64,000 nucleotides of DNA from Leadbetterella lacunae. GTDB lineage: Bacteria > Bacteroidota > Bacteroidia > Cytophagales > Spirosomataceae. The notes below the pieces were generated by a model. That model had not been told where the DNA came from. It saw only the letters and a program-made list of their open reading frames with translations, and made no database searches. The translations under genes and the position numbers were made by a program. Of the stretch, positions 1 through 8,902 are shown piece after piece. The stretch is taken from assembly GCF_042649125.1 (NCBI RefSeq), contig NZ_JBHRYQ010000001.1:930001-994000 (forward strand). The letters run 5' to 3'. Every line of letters starts with the position of its first letter. Within the stretch, counting starts at the first letter, position 1.

Positions 1-981
1 AGAAATAGATTTACGATAGGCATTGATCGCTATACGTCAAACATCAAAGACATGTTGATTAACCAAAGCGTGTCAGAGGTTTTGGGTACTTCTTCTATAG
101 TACTTAATCGTGGAGACGTTAAAAGCTCTGGAATTGAATTTGAATTAGGGGCCACCGTAATTAACAAATCAGATTTTAAATGGAAAGTAGCTGGTAATAT
201 TTCGTCTGTAAATACTAAAATTACGAGTTTGGGTGACCTACAATCTTTACCTTATGTAGTATATGGTGGACCAGCAGGTAGAGGACCTCAATTTAGAAAC
301 TATGTAGGCGGCCAAGTTGGCGAAATGTGGGGATACGAAACACTAGGACAGGTAGAAGCTAAATATATCAATGATCCTTCACAAAATATTGGACTTAGTA
401 GCTCAGCTTATTATGTAAAAGACCAAAACGGTGATGGCAAAATAGACCCTGAGAATGATTATGTGAAGTTAGGAACAAACACTCCTAAATTTTACTGGGG
501 ATTAAACAGTACAATGAACTATAAAGATTTTGATTTATCACTTCAATTTCAAGGTTCTCAAGGAGCAAAAGTTTATAACATAGATCCTATATATTGGGAA
601 TCACAGTTTGGCGGAAGACTAAAGGCGAGTTTTGATAAAGAGAACGATGGCAAAGCCGATGATTCCGGGCTATTTTACCAAGAAGCAAGAAATGCCCACG
701 GTTCAATGATGCAAGATGCTTCATACATTGCATTAAGAAATATGACATTGGGATATAATATCAACACCAAGTTAGCTAATAAAATAGGGATTGGCTCAGT
801 AAGAGTATATGCAGCAGCAACAAACTTATTGTATATAATGGCTAAAAATTACACTTCATTTAATCCAGAAGGTGTTGAAACTACAAACTCTGGATATTTA
901 GGACCAACTACCTACGGATATCAAGAAGGAGCTAGTCCAGTTGTAAGAAGCTATACTTTAGGCTTAAATATAAATTTTTAA
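1..981 (+). CDS. SusC-family TonB-dependent outer-membrane receptor, C-terminal part
   Basis: The reading frame is open from base 1, so this is the last ~326 residues of a SusC/RagA receptor whose N-terminus, plug and most of the barrel lie left of the window. The visible part is outer-membrane beta-barrel. It has strand-like segments such as FDLSLQFQGSQGA and RVYAAATNLLY, and it ends in GLNINF with a terminal aromatic residue, as expected for Bacteroidota barrels. SusC proteins import oligosaccharides using TonB energy, with SusD as a lid. A SusD gene follows after 76 bp and alginate lyases come next, so alginate oligosaccharide is the inferred substrate. The internal Met at position 52 is not the true start. 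Confidence 0.93.
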   Translation, partial: RNRFTIGIDRYTSNIKDMLINQSVSEVLGTSSIVLNRGDVKSSGIEFELGATVINKSDFKWKVAGNISSVNTKITSLGDLQSLPYVVYGGPAGRGPQFRNYVGGQVGEMWGYETLGQVEAKYINDPSQNIGLSSSAYYVKDQNGDGKIDPENDYVKLGTNTPKFYWGLNSTMNYKDFDLSLQFQGSQGAKVYNIDPIYWESQFGGRLKASFDKENDGKADDSGLFYQEARNAHGSMMQDASYIALRNMTLGYNINTKLANKIGIGSVRVYAAATNLLYIMAKNYTSFNPEGVETTNSGYLGPTTYGYQEGASPVVRSYTLGLNINF

Positions 982-1057
982 ATAAGTTTTAAATCGGTAG
1001 TGAAAAGTCAAAATAGGCTATCCTTTAAAGATTTAATGAATTATAAAAAATAAGAAA

Positions 1058-2365
1058 ATGAAAAATATTTTTAAATATATCGCAATAATCTTGGTGTTCA
1101 CCTCGTGTGAAAGTAACCTCAACCAAGTACCACCTTTAGAAGCCGAAGCCTCATCTTTATCTTCTTATGCAGAGGTATTAAATGCAGCGTATCACTATCA
1201 GCAGGCCTCTACTACGCCGTTAGCAGTTATGGGCGACTTTAGAGCTGATAACATGTTTATGAGAGAGGCACCTTATTCTGCTTTTGACAAATTTGACAAA
1301 GATTTGGCCGGAGGAGATTTAGTAGAACAATTTTTCCGTCCGTTCTACAGCAATTTATACAAATCTATTTTGAGTGCAAATAACGTAATTGCAAATTCAA
1401 CTAATGCAACTCAAGTAGCTGAAGCTAAGTTTTTAAGAGCATTGTCGTACTTTAAATTGGTGAAGGTATTTGGTGATGTAACAATCAATTTGTCTGCAAC
1501 TCCAAGTATTACAGACAAATCTATATTGGCAAGACAAGCAGCCTCAAAAGTATATGACGAGGTAATAATTCCTGATTTTCAAGCAGCTATAGCTACCTTG
1601 ACAAACGCTTCGACAACCAAAGCAACCAAAATAGCTGCTCAAGGCATGTTAGCTAAGGTGTATATTCAAAGAGGTAATTTTGCAAGTGCAGCACCTCTAT
1701 TGGCCGAGGTAGTAAATACCGCCACCGCAGCAAAAATTAGCCTTAGACCTAAGTTTTCTGATGTTTTTGGTGAAACCAACGACCTGAATTCAGAAATAAT
1801 ATATGCTACGCGTATCTCTACCTCTATTAATAACCTATATGGATTTTCTAAGTTTTCCGAATGGTTTAAAGGCACCGACACAAAGTCTCCGAATCCATTA
1901 GACCCAGCTTTAACTGCTGCTTTTGATGCAAGCCCCGGCGACTTGAGAAAAGATGTTACCATTGATGTTGCAAACAGAAAAGGTAAAAAATGGGGTAACT
2001 TAGACCAAGACTGGATTGAACTTAGATATGCAGATATCCTTTTGCTTCATGCTGAAACTTTAAATGAAAACGGTAGCCCTGCTGCAACTGTACTTAAAGT
2101 CTTGGACCCAATTAGAACAAGAGCCGGCGTTAAAGTGCTTGATCCGGTTGAACTAAATACAAAAGAAATAGTAAGAGCTGCCATTTTAGCTGAAAGAAGA
2201 TTAGAACTTGCACTTGAAGGGCAAAGATGGTTTGACCTTGTAAGAACTGGTACGGTAGATTCTGAATTGAAACAGAGTGTAAATAAGAATTATTACGTAT
2301 TTCCTATTCCAAGTTCAGAAGTACTTGCAAGTGGTGGCATTATCACCCAAAACCCAGGATATTAA
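1058..2365 (+). CDS. SusD/RagB-family surface glycan-binding lipoprotein
   Basis: A 435-residue SusD-like lipoprotein. The N-terminus is a short hydrophobic signal ending in the lipobox FTSC, with Cys17 as the likely lipidated residue. TPR-like helices follow (for example AKFLRALSYFKLVKVFG near 123-139), then the conserved C-terminal SusD block around ERRLELALEGQRWFDLVRTG and FPIPSSEVLASGG, ending QNPGY. SusD proteins sit on the cell surface and cap the SusC pore. At 435 residues it is shorter than the second SusD in this window (514). It pairs with the upstream SusC. A strong hairpin just after the stop separates it partly from the lyase genes. Confidence 0.95.
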   Translation: MKNIFKYIAIILVFTSCESNLNQVPPLEAEASSLSSYAEVLNAAYHYQQASTTPLAVMGDFRADNMFMREAPYSAFDKFDKDLAGGDLVEQFFRPFYSNLYKSILSANNVIANSTNATQVAEAKFLRALSYFKLVKVFGDVTINLSATPSITDKSILARQAASKVYDEVIIPDFQAAIATLTNASTTKATKIAAQGMLAKVYIQRGNFASAAPLLAEVVNTATAAKISLRPKFSDVFGETNDLNSEIIYATRISTSINNLYGFSKFSEWFKGTDTKSPNPLDPALTAAFDASPGDLRKDVTIDVANRKGKKWGNLDQDWIELRYADILLLHAETLNENGSPAATVLKVLDPIRTRAGVKVLDPVELNTKEIVRAAILAERRLELALEGQRWFDLVRTGTVDSELKQSVNKNYYVFPIPSSEVLASGGIITQNPGY

Positions 2366-2393
2366 TTTATAGGTTGAATGTTTAAATAGATTG

Positions 2394-2421
2394 AAAAGGG
2401 GAGGAATTTTCCTCCTCTTTT
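2394..2421. terminator. Intrinsic terminator between susD and PL6 gene
   Basis: A 13-bp stem (2394-2406 with 2409-2421, one G-U pair) has a TT minimal loop. It starts in AAAA and ends in TTTT, so it can act on either strand. It may attenuate read-through from susCD into the lyase operon. Confidence 0.75.
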
Positions 2422-2440
2422 AATTGCAAACTTTATTTTC

Positions 2441-4684
2441 ATGAAAAAACTACTCGTTCTAATTTCTATTTTCTTAAGCTTCGAAACTTTAGCTAGTGAT
2501 ATATTAGTTAAAAACCAATCTGAATTAGAATCAGCCATAAAAACAGTAAAACCAGGCGATGCCATTGTAATGGCAAATGGAGACTGGAGAAACATAGAAA
2601 TCCTTTTAGAAACAAACGGAACCGCAAAAAGTCCAATCACACTAAGAGCCCAACAAAAAGGTAAGGTGACGATCTCAGGAGAGTCAAACTTACGGATAGC
2701 AGGAAACTACTTAAACGTAGAAGGTCTTGTATTTAAAAATGGAAATTCACCTACATCAGAAATTATAGCATTCAGAAAAGATTCTAAAAAATTAGCGTAC
2801 AACAGCCGATTGACGGAAGTGGTTATCGACAATTTCAATGGACCAGAGCGTAACAATGTAGAAGCATGGGTGGTATTGTTTGGTAGAAATAACAGAGTAG
2901 ACCATTGTCAATTTATAAACAAAAGAAACCAAGGCGTTACGCTAACGGTAAGACTAGATACAGACGAAAGTGCTGAAAATAAGCACCAAATTGACCATAA
3001 TTATTTTGGTTATAGACAAAACTTGGGTTCAAACGGCGGCGAAACCCTAAGAATAGGAACTAGCCATAACTCCATGAAAAACTCGCAAAGCATCGTAGAA
3101 TATAACTATTTCGATAAATGTAACGGAGAGCATGAAATTATTTCAAATAAATCAAACCAAAACACATATCGTTTCAATACCTTTTTTGAATGTAAAGGAA
3201 CACTTACCATGCGTCATGGAAACGAAACTTGGGTAGAAGGAAACGTTTTAATTGGTAATGGAGTGGCGTTTACTGGTGGTATTCGTGTAATAAATGAAAA
3301 ACAAACTGTAATAAACAATTACTGTGAAGGACTAACCGGAAACAGATTTAGAGGGGCACTTACCATCATGAATGGCGTACCAAATTCTCCACTAAACAGA
3401 TATGTTTCGGTAAAAGAATCAAATGTTACAAACAACACTTTTGTAGACTGTACACACATAGAACTAGGAGCCGGAAACGATAAAGAAAGAAGCGAATCGC
3501 CACAAACTTCTACCATTAAAAATAATCTTTTTTATTCAAATGGGTCGCCTCAGCATTTTGGCGTATATGCTGACTTATCAGGAATTTCATTTGAAAACAA
3601 CGTTGTAAATAAAACTACTACTTTTCCGAGTAAAACCGGCTTTAAAGTAGAAGATGTAAAGCTAAACACGCTTCCAAACGGCACAAAATGTGCCAAAGGA
3701 ATTGGTGCTGAAATAAAAGAGGCCGTGGCTTCAAAGGAAAATACTGGCGTGAAATGGTACTCAAAAAATACAGAATCTACAGAAAAAGCGAATATAATAA
3801 AAGCTCAACCGGGTCTAAACACTTTGTTTGATGCGGTTAAAAACTCAAAATCTGGAGATATCATTGAACTTACAGACGGAGAATATAATCATACCAAAGT
3901 TATTCACTTATCACATCCAATAACTGTTAGAGGTACAAAAGGAAGTATCGTGACTTTCGAAACAAATAATCTTTTTGTCATAGAAAACGAAGGAGGGCTA
4001 AGACTAGTTAATTTGACTATAGATGGTAAAATCTCAAACGATAGTCCACTAAATGCGGTAATTACTACAAGCAAATATTCAATGAACAAAAACTACAATC
4101 TGTTTGTGGATAATTGCACGGTTAAAAATCTAACGGCCAATAACTTCTTTAACTTTTTCAAAGTAGCCACTAGCACCTTTGCAGATACAGTTTCTATCAC
4201 AAATTCATCGTTTTCTAAGATTTCGGGAGATGTTTTAGCACTCAACAAAGAAGGAGATGAAATTGGAATCTACAATGCAGAGACCATTATTATTGATAAC
4301 TGTGACTTTACAGATATTGAGGGAGCTGCCATAATTTTTTACAGAGGAGGCTCTGACGAAAGCACCACAGCTGGTTACATGACTATCAATCATTCTGAAT
4401 TTAAAAATGTAGGACTTGGAAAGAAAAATGCAAGCAAAGCCGCTTTAGACTTAGTGGGATTACAAAATTTAGATATTAAGAATTCTATATTCGAAAAAAG
4501 CTCAGCTATCAAAATGCTGTTAACAGTAGGGGAGCCAAAGGCAGAAGTACACCACAATGTGTTCAATCAAAGCTCAGATTTTGAAATAAAAGGAGAGGGT
4601 TTTTCTGAAAAAGAAAACAGTAAAAATATCGCTTCAAATACAAAAGTAATGGGAGACGATAAATTATCAATCGGAAGAAAATGA
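2441..4684 (+). CDS. PL6 alginate lyase, two-domain parallel beta-helix
   Basis: A secreted polysaccharide lyase of family PL6 (747 aa). The signal peptide is about residues 1-19, ending TLAS. Residues ~20-400 form a right-handed beta-helix of the chondroitinase-B/alginate-lyase type. The catalytic motif is NGEHEIISNKS: Lys237 is the expected base, Arg258 in TMRHG the expected acid, and Glu230/Glu232 the likely calcium or subsite ligands. Residues ~400-740 form a second beta-helix, as in two-domain PL6 enzymes such as AlyGC. PL6 enzymes cleave alginate, often polyG or polyMG, by beta-elimination. Its last four bases overlap the start of the PL17 gene (ATGA), which shows translational coupling. 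Substrate preference cannot be read from the sequence. Confidence 0.93.
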   Translation: MKKLLVLISIFLSFETLASDILVKNQSELESAIKTVKPGDAIVMANGDWRNIEILLETNGTAKSPITLRAQQKGKVTISGESNLRIAGNYLNVEGLVFKNGNSPTSEIIAFRKDSKKLAYNSRLTEVVIDNFNGPERNNVEAWVVLFGRNNRVDHCQFINKRNQGVTLTVRLDTDESAENKHQIDHNYFGYRQNLGSNGGETLRIGTSHNSMKNSQSIVEYNYFDKCNGEHEIISNKSNQNTYRFNTFFECKGTLTMRHGNETWVEGNVLIGNGVAFTGGIRVINEKQTVINNYCEGLTGNRFRGALTIMNGVPNSPLNRYVSVKESNVTNNTFVDCTHIELGAGNDKERSESPQTSTIKNNLFYSNGSPQHFGVYADLSGISFENNVVNKTTTFPSKTGFKVEDVKLNTLPNGTKCAKGIGAEIKEAVASKENTGVKWYSKNTESTEKANIIKAQPGLNTLFDAVKNSKSGDIIELTDGEYNHTKVIHLSHPITVRGTKGSIVTFETNNLFVIENEGGLRLVNLTIDGKISNDSPLNAVITTSKYSMNKNYNLFVDNCTVKNLTANNFFNFFKVATSTFADTVSITNSSFSKISGDVLALNKEGDEIGIYNAETIIIDNCDFTDIEGAAIIFYRGGSDESTTAGYMTINHSEFKNVGLGKKNASKAALDLVGLQNLDIKNSIFEKSSAIKMLLTVGEPKAEVHHNVFNQSSDFEIKGEGFSEKENSKNIASNTKVMGDDKLSIGRK

Positions 4685-6906
4685 ATAAAATAGTAACACT
4701 TATCATATCGCTAACGCTCATTACTTCTAATTACGTTAATGCTCAAACGCACCCATGTTTGACTTTAACAAAAAAAGGTATCAAAGAAATAAAGGCTAAT
4801 CTAGGCAAAACGCCACTTTACGATAAGTCATTTGCAGAAGTAAAAAAAGTAGTAGATGCTGAAATTTTGAAAGAAATAGATGTGCCTATACCGAAAGAGT
4901 TAGCAGGTGGGTATTCGCACGAAGTGCACCGTAAAAACTACAATACAATGGAAAAAGCAGGATTGCTTTACCAAATTACGGGAGATGAAAAATATGCGAA
5001 ATACGTAAAAAATATCTTACATAAATATGCAGACTTATATCCAACGTTAGGGCTACATCCAGCCAAAAACTCATACTCGAGAGGAAAGCTATTTTGGCAA
5101 TGTCTAAATGACGCCAATTGGTTAGTAAGTGTAGCTCAAGCCTATGACTGTGTGTATGACTATTTAGGAAAATCAGACAGAGCAAGAATCGAGAAAGACC
5201 TTTTTGTGCCTTTTGTAAACTTCTTATCCATAGAAACTCCACAGTTTTTTAATAGAATTCACAATCACTCTACGTGGGGCTGTGCAGGCGTAGGTATGAT
5301 TGGTTTGGTGATGAACAACGAGGATTTTGTAAAAAGAGCTTTATATGGCACCATGGATCAAACCATTACGGCAGACCAACACGATAACGATGGAGGCTTA
5401 ATAAAACATCCAGGACAAGAAAAAGCCGGTTTCTTAGCACAAATAGACGGACTTTTCTCACCAGATGGTTTATATTCCGAAGGTGCTTACTATCATAGAT
5501 ACGGTGCATACCCTTTTTTGATATTTGCCGCTAGTCTTCAAAACACAAAGCCTGAGCTTAAGATTTTTCAATACAGAGACAGCCTTTTGATTAAATCGGT
5601 ATATTCACTTTTAGATCAGACCACGTCTACAGGAGAGTTCTATCCCCTAAACGATGCTCAAAAAGGGATGTCAATTTATAATTCATCTTTGATTTCAGCA
5701 GTGGATATCGCCTATCACTTTGGCAAAAGAGATCCAAGCTTATTGACAATCGCAGCTTTACAAAATGAAGTTGTTTTAGATGAGTCTGGAATGGCCGTTG
5801 CTAAAAACATTAAGAATAAAATCCCTCTTCCAAACAAGTCTATTATATACAAAGATGGAATTGATGGAAAAGGAGGAGCGATTGGAATTTTGAGATCAAA
5901 GTCTGATTTAAACTTAGTTTTCAAATCAGGAACACACGGCATGGGCCATGGACACTTTGACCAAATGTCTTATTCTTTTTACAAAAACGGAAAAGAAGTA
6001 GTGCAAGATTACGGAATGGCACGTTTTGTAAACATAGAGCAAAAAGCTGGCGGTGTGTATTTACCTGAGAACAATACTTTTGCAAAACAAACGATTGCCC
6101 ATAACACCTTGGTAATTAACCAAAAAACACAATATGGCGGCGATAGTGATGAAGCAGATAAATATTCTCCGAAGTTAAACTATTATAATTTCTCTAATCC
6201 GGAGGTGCAGTATATCAGTTCTCGCGATTCTAATGCCTACCAAGGAGTATTCCAAAACCGAACGCTAGTTTTAGTTGACTCAAAAGAATTTAAGAATCCA
6301 TTTGTACTTGATGTGTTTAATGTAAATTCAGAAACTGAGAACACCTATGACCTTCCCTTATATTTTATGGGGCATTTGATGTCAATTAGCACAAAAGTTA
6401 CGATTCCAAATCAAATGCAAAAGCTTGGTAAAAGCGACGGTTACCAGCATATTTGGAAAGAGGGCGATGCCAAAGCAAACGAAGGAAATACGAATTTCTC
6501 GTGGTTAGGCGATGGCGTTTTTTATACCTACATAACCGCCACCACCGGCAGCGACAGCATCTTATTAGGTAGGTCTGGTGCTTCGGACCCCAACTTCAAT
6601 TTAAGAAGAGACCCGATGTTTATTGTCAGAAAAAAAACAACAGGTCCAACAACGTTTGCCTCTGTTTTAGAAGCTCACGGATCATACTCACCGGTAACAG
6701 AAAAGGCGATAAATTCTTACAGCGACATTTCGGCTGTAGAAGTATTAGTAAGCAACAAAGATTACACCATTATAAAATTAAAAACCAAGGAAAATAAAAA
6801 CTGGTTAGTAGCCCTTGCTAATCAAAATGAAGAAAAACAACATGCCATAAAAGTGGAAGGGAAAGATTTAAGCTGGAATGGTCCTTTTAAATTATTAAAA
6901 TTTTAA
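4681..6906 (+). CDS. PL17 oligoalginate lyase (heparinase II/III fold)
   Basis: A 741-residue PL17-type exo-lyase with a signal peptide ending VNAQ (about residue 22). Residues ~60-370 are an alpha/alpha toroid. They carry IHNHSTWG, whose Asn195-His196 match the charge-neutralising pair of Alg17c, and a tyrosine-rich YSEGAYYHRYG at 265-275 that should supply the catalytic Tyr. Residues ~385-740 are the heparinase II/III-like beta-sandwich, with GMGHGHFDQ near 421-428 supplying the conserved His. PL17 enzymes release unsaturated monouronate from oligoalginate, here probably in the periplasm. The gene overlaps PL6 by 4 bp. The SDR and kdgF genes downstream process its product. Confidence 0.93.
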   Translation: MNKIVTLIISLTLITSNYVNAQTHPCLTLTKKGIKEIKANLGKTPLYDKSFAEVKKVVDAEILKEIDVPIPKELAGGYSHEVHRKNYNTMEKAGLLYQITGDEKYAKYVKNILHKYADLYPTLGLHPAKNSYSRGKLFWQCLNDANWLVSVAQAYDCVYDYLGKSDRARIEKDLFVPFVNFLSIETPQFFNRIHNHSTWGCAGVGMIGLVMNNEDFVKRALYGTMDQTITADQHDNDGGLIKHPGQEKAGFLAQIDGLFSPDGLYSEGAYYHRYGAYPFLIFAASLQNTKPELKIFQYRDSLLIKSVYSLLDQTTSTGEFYPLNDAQKGMSIYNSSLISAVDIAYHFGKRDPSLLTIAALQNEVVLDESGMAVAKNIKNKIPLPNKSIIYKDGIDGKGGAIGILRSKSDLNLVFKSGTHGMGHGHFDQMSYSFYKNGKEVVQDYGMARFVNIEQKAGGVYLPENNTFAKQTIAHNTLVINQKTQYGGDSDEADKYSPKLNYYNFSNPEVQYISSRDSNAYQGVFQNRTLVLVDSKEFKNPFVLDVFNVNSETENTYDLPLYFMGHLMSISTKVTIPNQMQKLGKSDGYQHIWKEGDAKANEGNTNFSWLGDGVFYTYITATTGSDSILLGRSGASDPNFNLRRDPMFIVRKKTTGPTTFASVLEAHGSYSPVTEKAINSYSDISAVEVLVSNKDYTIIKLKTKENKNWLVALANQNEEKQHAIKVEGKDLSWNGPFKLLKF

Positions 6907-6929
6907 AACGTAAAAACAATTTTTAGATT

Positions 6930-7682
6930 ATGAACTTAACAGGTAAAGTAGCAGTAGTGACAGGTGGTGGTAGAGACATTGGTAAAATGACATCTATTAA
7001 ATTGGCATCATTAGGAGCTAAAGTGGTGATAAACTACTTCGACACAAAAGACGAAGCAGAAAAAACATTAGAAGAAATAAAAGCAGCAGGCGGTGAAGCG
7101 ATATTGGTTCAAGGAGACATGACCAAACAAGCAGACATAGACAATATGGTAACCAAAAGCTTAGAAGCATTTGGAAGTGAAATAAATATTTTGGTAAACG
7201 TAGCTGGTGGTTTAGTAGCACGTAAAACTTTGGCTGAAATGGACGAAGATTTCATCAACTTCCTATTCAAATTAAATTTCAACACGGTATTCTTAGTAAC
7301 TAAGGCCGTAGTTCCACACATGCCAGCAGGTTCATCTATCGTAAACTTTGCTTCTCAAGCAGCTCGTGACGGTGGTGGCCCAGGTGCTTCTGCATACTCT
7401 GCTTCAAAAGGTGCGGTTATGACGTTTACAAGATCTATGGCGAAAGAATTAGGACCTAAAAACATCCGAGTAAACTCACTTTGTCCGGGTATGATTGCCA
7501 CTACCTTCCACGATACATTCACTAAAAGCGAAGTACGTGTTAACGTAGCAAACGGCACGCCTTTAAGAAGAGAAGGACAAGCCGCAGAAGTAGCAGACTT
7601 GGTTGCTTACTTAGCATCTGACGAGTCGTCATTTGTAACTGGAAATAACATTGATATCAACGGTGGATTAGCGTTTTCATAA
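6930..7682 (+). CDS. SDR-family oxidoreductase, probable DEH reductase
   Basis: A 250-residue classical short-chain dehydrogenase with no signal peptide, so cytoplasmic. The cofactor loop is TGGGRDIG (11-18), NVAGG replaces the usual NNAG near 90-94, and the catalytic set is Ser142, Tyr156 and Lys160 in YSASK. SDRs in bacterial alginate operons reduce 4-deoxy-L-erythro-5-hexoseulose uronate (DEH) to 2-keto-3-deoxygluconate; that assignment rests on its position 23 bp after the PL17 gene and just before kdgF. On sequence alone a 3-oxoacyl-ACP reductase-like function cannot be excluded. NADH or NADPH preference is not determined here. Confidence 0.85.
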   Translation: MNLTGKVAVVTGGGRDIGKMTSIKLASLGAKVVINYFDTKDEAEKTLEEIKAAGGEAILVQGDMTKQADIDNMVTKSLEAFGSEINILVNVAGGLVARKTLAEMDEDFINFLFKLNFNTVFLVTKAVVPHMPAGSSIVNFASQAARDGGGPGASAYSASKGAVMTFTRSMAKELGPKNIRVNSLCPGMIATTFHDTFTKSEVRVNVANGTPLRREGQAAEVADLVAYLASDESSFVTGNNIDINGGLAFS

Positions 7683-7720
7683 AACGCTTTTCTACTTAAC
7701 ACAATAAAACTAATTAAATC

Positions 7721-8062
7721 ATGATAAAAAAAGCTACGGATATTTTTATAGCTGACTCTTCGGTTGAGTGGGACCAAATAGACCCATTAGTAAAAAGAAA
7801 AATCATGTCATATGATGAAAATCTGATGTTGGTTAAGGTTGAGTTTCAAAAAGGTGGTGTAGGACCAATTCATGAACACTTTCACAGCCAAACCTCGTAT
7901 GTAGAGAGCGGAAGCTTTGATGTTACCATTGATAACCAAACTAAAAACCTAAAGGCAGGAGATGTATTTTATATTCCGCCTCATGTACCACACGGTGCAG
8001 TTTGCTTAGAAACTGGCGTTTTGCTAGATTTCTTCAGTCCAATGCGTGAAGATTTTTTATAA
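7721..8062 (+). CDS. kdgF: KdgF, uronate ring-opening cupin
   Basis: A single-domain cupin of 113 residues. The metal-binding set follows the KdgF pattern: His51 and His53 in HEHFHSQ, Gln57, and a distal His91 in PPHVPHG. KdgF catalyses linearisation of the 4,5-unsaturated monouronates produced by lyases into DEH, a step otherwise slow and spontaneous. No signal peptide is present, so it acts in the cytoplasm after uptake. It lies between the SDR and PL7 genes. Its last 17 bases overlap the longest reading of the next gene, in another frame. Confidence 0.9.
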   Translation: MIKKATDIFIADSSVEWDQIDPLVKRKIMSYDENLMLVKVEFQKGGVGPIHEHFHSQTSYVESGSFDVTIDNQTKNLKAGDVFYIPPHVPHGAVCLETGVLLDFFSPMREDFL

Positions 8063-8867
8063 ATTTCAATTAATTGATATTGAATTGAAGACTATATTTT
8101 TATTTGTATTTGGCATCTTATTTTTTGACTGTGTAAAACATGGCTCCGACAGCAACTCGGAGCTTGTTTTACCTTCAAGTTCATTAGATCTGACCAATTG
8201 GAAACTAACACTTCCTTTTGATAAAGAAAATAAAGATGGACCAGAATCAGGTGTTGCAGCTGAGATATCGCAACCTGCATTGGCCGATTACAGCAATTCA
8301 CCTTACTACTTTTACGATAAAACAAAAAGTGGTTTGGTATTTAGGGCACATGCTGGAGGAGCTCACACGAGCGGCTCGGGTTATCCAAGGTCAGAACTAA
8401 GAGAGATGACAAATGAAGGTAAAAGTCAAGCCAAATGGAATTCAGAAATTGGCAAACATTCAATGGAAATTGACCAAGCAATAACTGCACTGCCAACACA
8501 AAAAAAACACGTGGTAGCGGGGCAAATACACAGCACGGGCGACTTTGACGATGTCATCACCTGTAGAATAGAGGCCAATAAATTATTTTTGTCTCACAAT
8601 GGCAAAAAAGCGACTATTCTCACAGAAAGTTATACTTTGGGTACGCGATTCAAAATAAGGTTTGAAGTTGAAAAAAATCAGATTAAAACCTTTTATAATG
8701 ACTCAAAGCAACCCGTTGAAATTTACGACATTGCCTTCCCAGACGCCTATTTTAAGGCTGGTTGTTATACACAATCTGCCTCTTGGGGAAAAAACGATAA
8801 CCACAATGCCGATCCAAAGGAATTTGGTGAGGTAATTATCTTCGGATTAAAAGTAAACCACGAATAA
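8046..8867 (+). CDS. PL7 alginate lyase, probable lipoprotein
   Basis: An alginate lyase 2 (PL7) jelly-roll enzyme, 273 aa from the ATG at 8046. All three PL7 hallmarks are present: RSELR (115-119), QIH (160-162) and YFKAGCYTQ (235-243). The start is uncertain. The ATG at 8046 overlaps kdgF by 17 bp and puts 14 extra residues before the hydrophobic stretch. An in-frame TTG at 8085 would give MKTIFLFVFGILFFDC, a more typical short lipoprotein signal, though Asp before Cys is not canonical. The mature protein would be lipid-anchored, probably cleaving alginate at or near the cell surface. PL7 members are usually endolytic. Confidence 0.9.
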   Translation: MKIFYKFQLIDIELKTIFLFVFGILFFDCVKHGSDSNSELVLPSSSLDLTNWKLTLPFDKENKDGPESGVAAEISQPALADYSNSPYYFYDKTKSGLVFRAHAGGAHTSGSGYPRSELREMTNEGKSQAKWNSEIGKHSMEIDQAITALPTQKKHVVAGQIHSTGDFDDVITCRIEANKLFLSHNGKKATILTESYTLGTRFKIRFEVEKNQIKTFYNDSKQPVEIYDIAFPDAYFKAGCYTQSASWGKNDNHNADPKEFGEVIIFGLKVNHE

Positions 8868-8902
8868 TAAATTAAAGATTAAAAACGCTAATAATTGTCA
8901 AC

